Below, in pieces: positions 1-7,130 of a stretch of 8,699 nucleotides of DNA. The DNA comes from DASXMT01 sp035569695. Lineage in GTDB: Bacteria > Actinomycetota > Acidimicrobiia > Acidimicrobiales > RAAP-2. A model generated the notes under the pieces. It made no database searches, was not told the DNA's origin, and saw only the letters and a list, made by a program, of their open reading frames with translations. Each line of letters opens with the position of its first letter. Position 1 is the first letter of the stretch. The DNA is taken from contig DATMMO010000049.1 of the NCBI GenBank assembly GCA_035569695.1, positions 1-8,699 on the forward strand. The letters run 5' to 3'. The translations under genes and the position numbers were made by a program.

Positions 1-123
1 CCGCGTTCGCGGTGTGCCGACCGTCGGTGGTCGCGACGCCAGTTGCGTTCGCAACGGGTTCGGGCGACGGCGCGCCTTTCGATGCGCCCCTCAATGGGTG
101 GGGTCCGGAGGTAGCGCCGCCAG

Positions 124-129
124 TAGGAT
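124..129 (+). promoter_or_regulatory. Possible -10 box of a leaderless rpe promoter
   Basis: TAGGAT matches the actinobacterial TAnnnT -10 pattern (four of six positions of TATAAT). Its last T lies 7 nt before the GTG at 136, so transcription would begin at or next to that start codon and give a leaderless mRNA. No convincing -35 box is seen about 17 nt upstream. The GGAGGT at 107-112 is too far from the start to act as its Shine-Dalgarno. The first 135 nt hold no gene I can identify. Confidence 0.3.
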
Positions 130-135
130 CCAGGG

Positions 136-840
136 GTGATGGCGACCACCCCGACTGCACCGGCGATTCGGGTTGCCCCGTCGATCCTCTCGGCCGACTT
201 CGGCAGCTTGTCCCACGCGGTCAGCGAGGTCGCCCCCAATGCCGACTGGCTGCATGTGGACGTGATGGACGGACACTTCGTCCCCAACTTGACCATCGGC
301 CCTCCGGTCGTCGCGTCCTTGCGCAAGCATTCGGACCTGTTCTTCGACACCCATCTGATGATCACCGACCCGGCCAAGTACCTCGAGGCCTTTCGGGACG
401 CCGGCGCCGACGGATGCACCGTGCACGTCGAAGTGGGGGAGACCGAGCGACTGATCGCCCAGATGCGCACTCTCGGCCTACGGGCGGGGCTGGCCCTCAA
501 CCCCGACACGCCTTTCGAAGCGGTCGAGCCCTACCTGGGTCTGGTCGACCTGGTGTTGTGCATGACCGTCTTTCCCGGATTCGGCGGCCAGTCCTTCATG
601 GGCGAGGTGATGCCGAAAGTGCGCTTGGTGCGAGACGCGCTGGTCGCCCGCAGCCTGACCGTCGATATCGAGGTTGACGGGGGCATCGACGAGTCCACCG
701 TGGTCGAGGCGGCCCGAGCGGGAGCCAATGTCTTCGTGGCCGGATCGGCCGTGTTCGGCCGGGACCGCCCGGTCGACGCGGCCGGCGCCATCCGGGCGGC
801 CGCCGTGGGCGCCGTGTCCGGTACCGTCTTGGGCCGATGA
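136..840 (+). CDS. rpe: Ribulose-phosphate 3-epimerase
   Basis: This cytosolic TIM-barrel enzyme interconverts ribulose-5-phosphate and xylulose-5-phosphate in the pentose phosphate pathway. Numbered from the ATG at 139, the protein has the APSILSADF opening, the HVDVMDGHFVPN strand (metal and catalytic residues His39 and Asp41), DTHLM with His72, the phosphate-binding PGFGGQSF loop, and EVDGGI with the second catalytic Asp180. The residue before PGFGGQ is Phe, where Asn or Glu is more usual; otherwise the protein looks intact. The length of about 234 residues is normal. Two adjacent starts exist, GTG at 136 and ATG at 139. I chose the GTG because a -10-like TAGGAT ends 7 nt before it and no good Shine-Dalgarno is present. 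The stop overlaps the next start as ATGA. As first gene of the operon it handles ribulose-5-phosphate, which RibB consumes downstream. Identity is secure; the exact start is not. Confidence 0.95.
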   Translation: MMATTPTAPAIRVAPSILSADFGSLSHAVSEVAPNADWLHVDVMDGHFVPNLTIGPPVVASLRKHSDLFFDTHLMITDPAKYLEAFRDAGADGCTVHVEVGETERLIAQMRTLGLRAGLALNPDTPFEAVEPYLGLVDLVLCMTVFPGFGGQSFMGEVMPKVRLVRDALVARSLTVDIEVDGGIDESTVVEAARAGANVFVAGSAVFGRDRPVDAAGAIRAAAVGAVSGTVLGR

Positions 841-2309
841 GCGTCGACGAATCCAAGGTAGACCCGGCCGATGTGCCGGTCGAGGGGACCAGCACACCGA
901 CCCACGAGCTGAGTGAGCGGGCCAAGGCGCTGGCCGAACGAGCCCGGAAGGTGCGCGAGCGGGGTGAGGCCCTGAGAGTCGAAGCCAGGGCCCGAGCCAG
1001 AGCCGAGGGTCGGGGAGACCGTAGTGGCGGGGCGGATGACGGCGCTGCCGGAGCCGATGACGACGCTGAGGGGGCGGACGACGGCTCCGCCGGGGCAGAT
1101 GTTGATGACGGCGCCGACAGGGCGGATGACGGCGCGGATGACGGCGCTGACACGTGGAGCTATCGGCTCGATTCAAGCGACTTGACCGAGGGAATGCGCG
1201 ATCGTTTCCGGGAACTGTTCAATCGGGGGAAGCGGCTCGACAGCCGGGCGCAGGGCTCGAGCGGAGCAGCCCCGGGCTCGGGCCTCACCGTCGACGAGCG
1301 TTGGATGGGCGTGGCCATCGATGCGGGCGAGCGGGTCCGGGCCCGAACATCGCCGAACCCCTGGGTCGGTGCGGTGGTCGTCACGGGCGACGGGGCCGCA
1401 TACTCCGGGGCCACGGCTCCCGCCGGTGGGCCCCACGCCGAGATCGACGCACTGGCCGCAGCCGGGGACAGGGCCCGCGGCGCAACGCTGTATGTGACCC
1501 TCGAGCCCTGCGCCCACCAGGGCCGTACTCCACCCTGTACCAACGCCATCATCGCCGCCGGCATTCGGAGGGTTGTCGTCGGGATGGAGGACCCTGATCG
1601 ACTGGTGGCCGGGGCCGGCATCGCCGCCCTGGTCGACGCGGGACTCGAGGTGGAGGTGGGCGTGGGTGCCGAGGTGGTCACCGACCAGCTCGCTCCCTAC
1701 GTGAGCCATCGACTGACCGGCCGGCCGTGGGTGGTCCTCAAGCTGGCGGCGACCCTGGACGGACGGACGGCAGCACCTGACGGCACCAGCCAGTGGCTGA
1801 CCAGCAAGGCAGCTCGGGCCGATGCCCACCGGCTGCGGTCCCGCTCGGACGCCGTGCTGGTCGGCGCAGGCACGGTTCGAGCCGACGACCCGGCGCTCAC
1901 CGTCCGGCTGCCCGAGACCGACCGTGATGGGGTGACCGATGACCAGCAACCGCTGCGGGTCGTGCTGGGCCATGCCCCGGGCGACGCCAAGGTTCTGCCG
2001 GCGGTGGAGCTCCAAGGCGACCTGGGCGAAGTGCTGGACGAGCTCGGCCGTCGTGGGATCATCCAGCTTCTGGTGGAAGGTGGCCCGACGGTGGCTCATG
2101 CCTTTCATGCCGCTGGGCTGGTCGACCGCTATGTCCTCTACCTGACCCCGGCCCTCTTCGGGGGGGACGACGCCCTGCCTCTCTTCAGTGGCCCCGGAGC
2201 ACCCACGTTGTCGGCCTTATGGCGGGGGTCGGTGCGGTCGGTGACTAGCCTGGGTGGTGATCTTCGGGTGGAATTGTCCCCCCGACAGGGCCCTGAGCAA
2301 GGGGAATAG
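837..2309 (+). CDS. ribD: Bifunctional riboflavin deaminase/reductase RibD with extra N-terminal region
   Basis: RibD deaminates the diamino-pyrimidinone made from GTP and then reduces the ribosyl side chain with NADPH, the second and third steps of riboflavin synthesis. The deaminase domain starts near residue 153. Its zinc site is visible as His200 in PHAEIDAL plus Cys225 and Cys234 in TLEPCAHQGRTPPC, and Glu202 is the proton shuttle. The reductase domain runs from about residue 296 (RPWVVLKLAATLDGRTA) to the end and includes GAGTVRADDP and VEGGPTVAHAF. At 490 residues the protein is much longer than the usual 340-370. The excess is N-terminal: a charged, probably helical segment (about residues 25-60), a degenerate Gly-Ala-Asp-Asp repeat (about 65-105), and a short charged stretch before the enzyme. 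The ATG at 837 overlaps the rpe stop by 4 nt and has no Shine-Dalgarno of its own, which suggests translational coupling. Later in-frame ATGs (1194, 1305) are poorly placed. Confidence 0.93.
   Translation: MSVDESKVDPADVPVEGTSTPTHELSERAKALAERARKVRERGEALRVEARARARAEGRGDRSGGADDGAAGADDDAEGADDGSAGADVDDGADRADDGADDGADTWSYRLDSSDLTEGMRDRFRELFNRGKRLDSRAQGSSGAAPGSGLTVDERWMGVAIDAGERVRARTSPNPWVGAVVVTGDGAAYSGATAPAGGPHAEIDALAAAGDRARGATLYVTLEPCAHQGRTPPCTNAIIAAGIRRVVVGMEDPDRLVAGAGIAALVDAGLEVEVGVGAEVVTDQLAPYVSHRLTGRPWVVLKLAATLDGRTAAPDGTSQWLTSKAARADAHRLRSRSDAVLVGAGTVRADDPALTVRLPETDRDGVTDDQQPLRVVLGHAPGDAKVLPAVELQGDLGEVLDELGRRGIIQLLVEGGPTVAHAFHAAGLVDRYVLYLTPALFGGDDALPLFSGPGAPTLSALWRGSVRSVTSLGGDLRVELSPRQGPEQGE
1029..1151 (+). 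repeat. Degenerate Gly-Ala-Asp-Asp coding repeat in ribD
   Basis: A tandem array of near-repeats encodes variations on GADDGA, about 41 residues, very acidic and without predicted fold. The 13-mer GCGGATGACGGCG occurs at 1032, 1122 and 1134; the last two copies are 12 nt apart. It is likely a product of replication slippage and should vary in length between relatives. It lies upstream of the enzyme domains, so length change would not harm catalysis. Confidence 0.8.
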
Positions 2310-2324
2310 AGGAGAGCAGGATCA

Positions 2325-3545
2325 ATGCCGTTCTCGACGGTCGAAGATGCAGTAGCGGCGATAGCCCGGGGTGAGATCGTCGTGGTGGTCGACGACGAGG
2401 ATCGGGAGAACGAGGGCGATCTGATCATGGCGGCGGACGCCGTCACCCCCGAGAAGATCGCCTTCTTCCTCGCCCACACTTCCGGGTTGATCTGCGTGCC
2501 CCTCACCCCGGAGCGGGTCGAGCAGCTCGACCTGCCCCTGATGGTCTCGAACAACACCGAAGTCCAGCGCACGGCGTTCACGGTCACGGTGGACTATCGG
2601 CATGGGACCTCGACGGGCATCTCGGCCTCCGACCGGTCGGCGACCATCGCGGCCCTGGCCGATCCCCACACCCGCCCCACCGACCTCAACCGCCCGGGCC
2701 ACATCCTGCCCCTCCGCTACCGACCGGGGGGCGTACTGAAGCGGGCCGGTCACACCGAAGCCGCCGTCGACCTGGCCCGGGCCGCGGGACGGGCCCCTGC
2801 CGGCGTCCTGTGTGAAGTGGTGAGCGAGGACAAGTCCTCCATGGCCCGCCTCCCCGAGCTCGAGAAGTTCTCGGAGAAGTACGGCTTGCATCTCATCTCC
2901 ATCGCCGAGCTCATCCGCTACCGCCGGCGCATGGACAAGCTCGTGCGCCACATCGCCGCGGCCAAGATCCCTACCGAATTCGGGGAGTGGACCACTCATG
3001 CCTACGAGTCCCTGCTCGACGGCGAGCAGCACGTCGCCCTGGTGAAGGGCGAAATCGACGGAAAGCCCGACGTCTTGGTGCGGGTGCACAGCGAGTGCCT
3101 CACCGGTGACGTGTTCGGTTCCCTGAAGTGCGACTGCGGGCCTCAGCTCCGAGGGGCGATGCAGGCCATCGCCGCCCACGGCAGCGGCGTGGTCGTCTAC
3201 CTGCGAGGGCACGAGGGGCGGGGCATCGGGCTGGGCCACAAGCTGCGCGCCTACAACCTGCAAGAGAACGGGTTCGACACGGTGGATGCCAACCTGGAGC
3301 TCGGGCTCCCGGCCGACAGCCGGGAGTATGGCATCGGCGCCCAGATCCTGGTCGACCTGGGCGTGACCACGATGCGGCTCATGACCAACAATCCGTCCAA
3401 GTACGGCGGCCTCGAGGGCTTCGGGCTCGACATCGTAGAGCGGGTCCCCATCGAGTCGTCCCCCACGCCGGAGAACATCCAGTACCTGCGGACCAAGCGC
3501 GAGCGCATGGGTCACTTGCTCGAAGGACTCGATGACGTCCTCTGA
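2325..3545 (+). CDS. ribBA: Bifunctional DHBP synthase / GTP cyclohydrolase II
   Basis: The protein starts both branches of riboflavin synthesis. The N-terminal RibB half makes 3,4-dihydroxy-2-butanone 4-phosphate from ribulose-5-phosphate, and the C-terminal RibA half opens GTP. RibB is recognised by the acidic DDEDRENEGD loop (residues 23-32), the YRHGTSTGISASDR segment and HTEAAVDLAR (His143, Glu145). RibA, from about residue 205, has the zinc cysteines 258, 269 and 271 in SECLTGDVFGSLKCDCG, then YLRGHEGRGIGLGHKL, DSREYGIGAQIL and MTNNPSKYGGLEGFGL. Both halves look complete, and 406 residues is the usual fusion length. The gene starts 15 nt after ribD with a purine-rich AGAGGAGAGCAGG just before ATG. 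It ends inside ribH. Ribulose-5-phosphate links it to rpe in the same operon. Confidence 0.96.
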   Translation: MPFSTVEDAVAAIARGEIVVVVDDEDRENEGDLIMAADAVTPEKIAFFLAHTSGLICVPLTPERVEQLDLPLMVSNNTEVQRTAFTVTVDYRHGTSTGISASDRSATIAALADPHTRPTDLNRPGHILPLRYRPGGVLKRAGHTEAAVDLARAAGRAPAGVLCEVVSEDKSSMARLPELEKFSEKYGLHLISIAELIRYRRRMDKLVRHIAAAKIPTEFGEWTTHAYESLLDGEQHVALVKGEIDGKPDVLVRVHSECLTGDVFGSLKCDCGPQLRGAMQAIAAHGSGVVVYLRGHEGRGIGLGHKLRAYNLQENGFDTVDANLELGLPADSREYGIGAQILVDLGVTTMRLMTNNPSKYGGLEGFGLDIVERVPIESSPTPENIQYLRTKRERMGHLLEGLDDVL

Positions 3546-4083
3546 TCTGACCCAGCTCGCTGACGACACCATTGCCACCGTGGCGACCCGAGTGGGGCGC
3601 TCTGCCGTGGGCGGGGACAGCGCCGCCGGCCTCCGATTGGGATTCGCCTGCGCCCAATTCAACGGAGGGATCACGGAGCGGTTGTTGACCGGGGCGCTCG
3701 AGGCCCTGGCCAAGCACGACGGGGATCTGGGCACCGTGACCGTGGCCTGGGCGCCGGGGGCCTTCGAGCTGCCGTTGGTGGCCCGCGCCTTGGCCTCGTC
3801 CACCGACGCCGTGGTGTGCCTGGGGGCGGTGATCCGGGGCGACACCGGCCACTACGACTTCGTGGCCGGACAATGCGCCGCCGGGATCCAGCGGGTCCAG
3901 CTCGACACCGGCACCCCGGTGATCTTCGGCGTGCTCACCACCGACACGGTCGAACAGGCCCTGGTCCGATCGGAGCCGGACGAGACCAACAAGGGCTGGG
4001 AAGCAGCACTGGCGGCCGTCGAGATGGTCTCGCTCCTGGCCCGGCTCGAACTGCCCGTAGGGCCCGAGGAACCGGGGGACTGA
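3532..4083 (+). CDS. ribH: 6,7-dimethyl-8-ribityllumazine synthase
   Basis: RibH joins the two products of the RibBA and RibD branches into 6,7-dimethyl-8-ribityllumazine, usually as a pentamer or 60-subunit capsid. Visible family marks are Phe43-Asn44 in AQFNGGIT, the WAPGAFELP loop (Glu79), GAVIRGDTGHYDFVA with the catalytic His107, and GVLTTDTVEQALVR near the phosphate site. At 183 residues it is about 30 longer than the compact family form. The extra is a Thr/Ala/Asp-rich N-terminal stretch before the first core strand (RLGFACAQFN). The ATG lies inside the end of ribBA (14-nt overlap), with GAAGGA 4 nt upstream. The product would feed riboflavin synthase, whose gene is not here. Confidence 0.95.
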   Translation: MTSSDLTQLADDTIATVATRVGRSAVGGDSAAGLRLGFACAQFNGGITERLLTGALEALAKHDGDLGTVTVAWAPGAFELPLVARALASSTDAVVCLGAVIRGDTGHYDFVAGQCAAGIQRVQLDTGTPVIFGVLTTDTVEQALVRSEPDETNKGWEAALAAVEMVSLLARLELPVGPEEPGD

Positions 4084-4085
4084 AC

Positions 4086-4982
4086 GTGTTGCGCATGGTG
4101 CTGCCCAAGGGCTCGCTGGAAAAGGCCACGTTGGAGCTGTTCGCCTCGGCGGACCTGGCCGTGAGCCGCTCGTCGGAGGTCGAGTACCGCGCCACCATTG
4201 ACGACCCCCGGGTGGACGGGGTCCGCATCCTCCGGCCCCAGGAGATCCCCCTGTACGTGGCCGACGGCATGTTCGACCTCGGCATCACCGGCCGGGACTG
4301 GGTTGAAGAGCGGGGGAGCGACGTGACCACGCTGGGCGTCCTGGCCTATTCGAAGGCGACGTCCAACCCCATCCGGGTCGTCCTGGCCGTGGCCAACAAT
4401 TCGCCGGCAACCTCGGTGGCCGACCTGGCCGCCTCGGGCACCGGCAGCGGTGGAGCCCTCCGGGTGTCGACCGAGTACCCCGAGCTGACCCGGCGCTATC
4501 TGGAGAAGCACGGAGTGCGCTCCGAGGTCAGCCTGTCCTATGGGGCGACCGAGGCCAAGGTCCCCGACATCGCCGACTGCGTGGTCGAGATCACCGAAAC
4601 GGGGCGGGCCCTTCGAGCCGCGGGGCTGAAGATCGTCGAGACGCTGTTCACGTCCCATACCGAGCTGATCGCCAATCCGGCGGCGGCCGCCGATCCCGAG
4701 AAGCGCCACGCCATGGACCAGCTCCTCACCTTGCTCCAAGGGGCACTGGAGGCACGGGGCAACGTGCTGGTGAAGCTCAACGTGCCCGCCGAACAGCTCC
4801 AGGCGGTCATCGACCTGGTGCCGTCGCTGCGCTCACCCACCGTGTCCGAGCTCTACGGTGGCGGCGGCTTTGCGGTGGAGACGGTGGTGCCGAAGTCGAA
4901 GATCAACGTGTTGATCCCCGAGCTGAAGGATCGCGGGGCCACCGACATCATCGAGCTGTCGCTGTCCAAGATCGTGCACTGA
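4086..4982 (+). CDS. hisG: ATP phosphoribosyltransferase, long form
   Basis: HisG catalyses the first committed step of histidine synthesis, joining ATP and PRPP. The protein opens with LRMVLPKGSLEK, then has ILRPQEIPLYVADGMFDLGITGRDW and the PRPP-binding segment around DCVVEITETGRALRAAGL (ETG at 171-173). From about residue 222 it carries the C-terminal ACT-like regulatory domain (VLVKLNVPAEQL to SLSKIVH), typical of the long, histidine-inhibited form that needs no HisZ. Its 298 residues fit that class. I chose the GTG at 4086, 2 nt after the ribH stop, with GGGGGA 6 nt upstream; TTG 4089 and ATG 4095 are alternatives. A hisE gene often precedes hisG in actinobacteria but is absent here, so hisG appears attached to the riboflavin operon. 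PRPP and ribulose-5-phosphate both come from the pentose phosphate pathway. Confidence 0.95.
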   Translation: MLRMVLPKGSLEKATLELFASADLAVSRSSEVEYRATIDDPRVDGVRILRPQEIPLYVADGMFDLGITGRDWVEERGSDVTTLGVLAYSKATSNPIRVVLAVANNSPATSVADLAASGTGSGGALRVSTEYPELTRRYLEKHGVRSEVSLSYGATEAKVPDIADCVVEITETGRALRAAGLKIVETLFTSHTELIANPAAAADPEKRHAMDQLLTLLQGALEARGNVLVKLNVPAEQLQAVIDLVPSLRSPTVSELYGGGGFAVETVVPKSKINVLIPELKDRGATDIIELSLSKIVH

Positions 4983-4984
4983 GC

Positions 4985-5281
4985 GTGCCGATGTCGGACG
5001 AACGCCGGTCGGACGAACCGAGTGTTGATCTGCCTCCGGCTCGCCGGGTGCCGCTTCTCGGCCACGTGGCCAGTTTCGACGAGCCCCGGGGGATCGGCGT
5101 CGTCGAATCCGGTGACCGGCGCTTCGATTTCCACTGCACGGCGATCACCGACGGCACCCGGAGCATCGCCGAGGGTGCGCCGGTGGCCTTCACCGTCGAC
5201 GCCGGGCACCTCGGCCGGCTTCAGGCGTCGTCCGTTCGACCCATCGGAGCAGTGGGGGCACCGGGAACCCGGCCAGGCTGA
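4985..5281 (+). CDS. Small cold-shock-domain-like protein
   Basis: This 98-residue protein has a single OB-fold cold-shock-like domain at about residues 23-87: GHVASFDEPRGIGVV, then FDFHCTAI, then EGAPVAFTV and GHLGRLQASSV. The order matches CspA-type proteins (strand 1, RNP1, RNP2, Gly-rich end), but the RNP1-like segment is RGIGVV instead of KGFGFI. It therefore lacks aromatic residues that normally stack on nucleic acid, although RNP2 keeps Phe-Asp-Phe-His. RNA or DNA binding is thus likely but modified. It starts 2 nt after hisG at GTG 4985, with ATG 4991 as an alternative, and no clear Shine-Dalgarno, so it is probably translated by coupling. Its 3' end overlaps the convergent transporter gene by 61 nt. 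Its role in this metabolic operon is unknown. Confidence 0.75.
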   Translation: MPMSDERRSDEPSVDLPPARRVPLLGHVASFDEPRGIGVVESGDRRFDFHCTAITDGTRSIAEGAPVAFTVDAGHLGRLQASSVRPIGAVGAPGTRPG

Positions 5282-7116
5282 GGACTGGGTACCGCCGTGC
5301 CCTCGGGCGGGGTCGGCCTCTCGGGATCGGACGTCAAGTCGGACCCATGCTGGCCGTCGGATCCACTCGGGCCAGGGGCAGGGTGGGTGGCGTTTGTTGT
5401 GGTGGCTCCCGGTTCGTCGTCGCGGGTCGTGGCGTCAGTCGCTGGACCGTCGCCGTGCAAGCCGTCACCGTCCGAGCCCTCGCCGTGCAAGCCGTCGGCA
5501 TCCGAGCCTTTGTCGTCCGGAGGGTCGTCGTCCGGAGGGTCGTCGTCCGGGGGTGCCCGGTCGGCCTCGTAGGGGTCGCCCAGGATGTCCCGGGCCACGT
5601 CGATGACGACCGCACTGTCTGCGTCCTCCTTGGTCACCTCACCGAGGAGGGGCGCGGCGAACAGCCCGGCCACGATCCCGGTTTTGGCCATCAGCTCGGT
5701 CTGGGTCACGCTCCACTGCCATAGCTTGGCCACCATGTCCGTTCCCGGTCTATGGACGGGGAACCGGAGCCGGGTATTGACCAGGGCGTGGGCGATGCCG
5801 GTGGCCGCGGGGAAGACCCAGATCAGGCGGTAGTTGCCGGTGGCATCGACCACGGCGGCGGCCACGTAGGCCAGGACCACCCCGACCAGGTTGAAGGGCG
5901 ACAGGACGAGGCCCAGCCGTTCGCCCAGACCACCGGACCGGGGGAGCAGTTGCAGGAGGTACGGGGCCAACACGATGACATAGGCGCCAATGAACGGCGC
6001 GCCGATGAAGGCCAGGACCACGGCCTGCCAGATGTGGGTGTCGAAGTACTGCACGCCGGCCAGCAGGGCGCCGATGAGGGGGGCGCCGATGGCCAACTGG
6101 CGGCGGGTCAGCCTGCGGCTGAGGGGGATGCCGAGCAGGATGCCGAGCAGGAAGGTGGGAACCCCGGTGACCAGTCCGGCGATGGTTTGGGCGCTGGCGC
6201 CGGCGTGCACCACCCGCTGGAAGAACAGGATGGCCACGTATGCGGTCGAGCCCAGCCCGGCCCAAAAGAGGAGGGAGCCGCCCAACAGGACCTTGGCGTT
6301 GGGGGTAGCCAGGATGTCTCGTATCTCGTCCCGAGCCGGTCGCGCTCGGGCCTTCCGATCGGCGGCGGCCCCGAAGGTGGCGGCCTTGGACTCGCGGACG
6401 AGGACGAGGACGATCACCCCCACCACGATCATGAAGACGGCGGCCACCTGGAAGGGCAGGTTCCAGGTCTCGGGGTTGCTCTGCTTCCACGTGGTGATGA
6501 CCGTGCCCTTGATGACCAGGCTGACCAGGGTGCCCAGCGCCGTGGTCAGCACCAGCGCCTTCAGCCAACGGCTCCGGCCGAACACCTCGGGCACCACAGC
6601 CACGTTGGTCAGGGTGAACACCGAGGCGGCCTGGCGGGCGATCACGATGAACAGCACCAGGAGCCAGTAGCCCTGGACCACGGTGAACATCCAAGTGGCT
6701 GCGCCCATCACGATGAGGCTCACGGCCATGTACGGGGTTCGGCGTCCGATCCGGCTGCGGGTGCGGTCGCTGAGGCGGCCGGCGATTGGATAGGTCATCC
6801 AGCTGAGCAGGCGGTTGGCGGTCAGGGCGAAAGTGACGGCCAGCGCGCCGGAAGATCGCTGCTGGACATAGAGGGTGATGAGCACCCCCGAGACGGCCAG
6901 GTTGGCCCGGGGGCCGACGAGCCCGACCGAGAGGCCGATGAAGCTCCGCAGGCGCTTCCCGTCGATGGGCCCCATGGGGCTGCTGCCCGGTGTGCCGGGG
7001 GCGTCTGGGCCGCCGGGGGCGTCTGGGCCGCCGGGGGTGCCAGGGGTGCTTGGGCCACCGGGGGTGCTCCCGGCACCGGTGGGATCGGGCACAGCCGGTC
7101 CTCCGGCGTCACCCAT
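5221..7116 (-). CDS. MFS transporter with repetitive hydrophilic tails
   Basis: This is a membrane transporter of the major facilitator superfamily, 631 residues. About twelve hydrophobic segments span residues 58-447. After the second comes GRLSDRTRSRIGRRTPYM (113-130), the cytoplasmic loop 2-3 motif resembling the GPH/MFS_2 sugar-cation symporter group; the substrate cannot be read from sequence. The N-terminus (1-50) is Gly/Pro-rich with GGPDAP repeats. The C-terminus after about 515 is acidic and repetitive (PPDDD units, then GSDADGLHGE and GSDGDGLHGD), then Pro/Thr/Ser-rich, and is likely disordered in the cytoplasm. The segment WQWSVTQTELMAKTGIVAG before the tail is not typical of MFS proteins. 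I chose ATG 7116; a GTG at 7134 overlaps the upstream DUF1844 stop as GTGA and is nearly as likely. The reading frame stays open upstream to 7659, but that is shadow of the DUF1844 gene. It is probably cotranscribed with that gene. Confidence 0.85.
   Translation of the reverse strand: MGDAGGPAVPDPTGAGSTPGGPSTPGTPGGPDAPGGPDAPGTPGSSPMGPIDGKRLRSFIGLSVGLVGPRANLAVSGVLITLYVQQRSSGALAVTFALTANRLLSWMTYPIAGRLSDRTRSRIGRRTPYMAVSLIVMGAATWMFTVVQGYWLLVLFIVIARQAASVFTLTNVAVVPEVFGRSRWLKALVLTTALGTLVSLVIKGTVITTWKQSNPETWNLPFQVAAVFMIVVGVIVLVLVRESKAATFGAAADRKARARPARDEIRDILATPNAKVLLGGSLLFWAGLGSTAYVAILFFQRVVHAGASAQTIAGLVTGVPTFLLGILLGIPLSRRLTRRQLAIGAPLIGALLAGVQYFDTHIWQAVVLAFIGAPFIGAYVIVLAPYLLQLLPRSGGLGERLGLVLSPFNLVGVVLAYVAAAVVDATGNYRLIWVFPAATGIAHALVNTRLRFPVHRPGTDMVAKLWQWSVTQTELMAKTGIVAGLFAAPLLGEVTKEDADSAVVIDVARDILGDPYEADRAPPDDDPPDDDPPDDKGSDADGLHGEGSDGDGLHGDGPATDATTRDDEPGATTTNATHPAPGPSGSDGQHGSDLTSDPERPTPPEGTAVPSPQPGRVPGAPTAPMGRTDDA
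5451..5510 (-). repeat. Two 30-nt direct repeats in the transporter tail
   Basis: Units at 5451-5480 and 5481-5510 agree at 26 of 30 positions and encode the 10-residue repeat GSD(A/G)DGLHG(E/D). The differences are one clustered three-base group and one end position, which suggests an older duplication. The encoded sequence is acidic with a regularly spaced His. Confidence 0.85.
5513..5553 (-). repeat. 15-nt tandem repeat encoding PPDDD
   Basis: TCGTCCGGAGGGTCG on the plus strand is repeated exactly at 5513-5527 and 5528-5542, followed by a partial, slightly altered third unit. On the coding strand each unit encodes Asp-Asp-Asp-Pro-Pro. The exact identity points to recent slippage. Confidence 0.85.
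6995..7037 (-). repeat. 18-nt tandem repeat, collagen-like N-terminus of transporter
   Basis: Two identical 18-nt units, CCGGGGGCGTCTGGGCCG at 6995-7012 and 7013-7030, are followed by a degenerating third. They encode GGPDAP repeats in the Gly/Pro-rich region before the first membrane segment. Confidence 0.8.
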
Positions 7117-7130
7117 CCCGAGCGCGGGGA

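Noticed and set aside
1..135. Tail of an upstream gene such as rsmB before rpe
   Set aside because: A plus frame ending with TGA at 137-139 overlaps the rpe ATG as TGATG, but its codons are not GC3-rich and no RsmB C-terminal pattern is visible, so I cannot support a gene.
1..140. FMN riboswitch controlling the riboflavin genes
   Set aside because: The sequence before rpe shows no recognisable RFN element, and the gaps inside the operon are at most 15 nt, too short for one. It could still lie left of the window.
12..677. 221-residue plus-strand frame overlapping rpe
   Set aside because: Arg/Gly/Pro-rich shadow in a different frame from the well-supported epimerase.
2322..3845. 507-residue minus-strand open frame
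   Set aside because: It lies opposite ribBA and ribH, both certain by motifs; a long antisense frame is expected in high-GC coding DNA.
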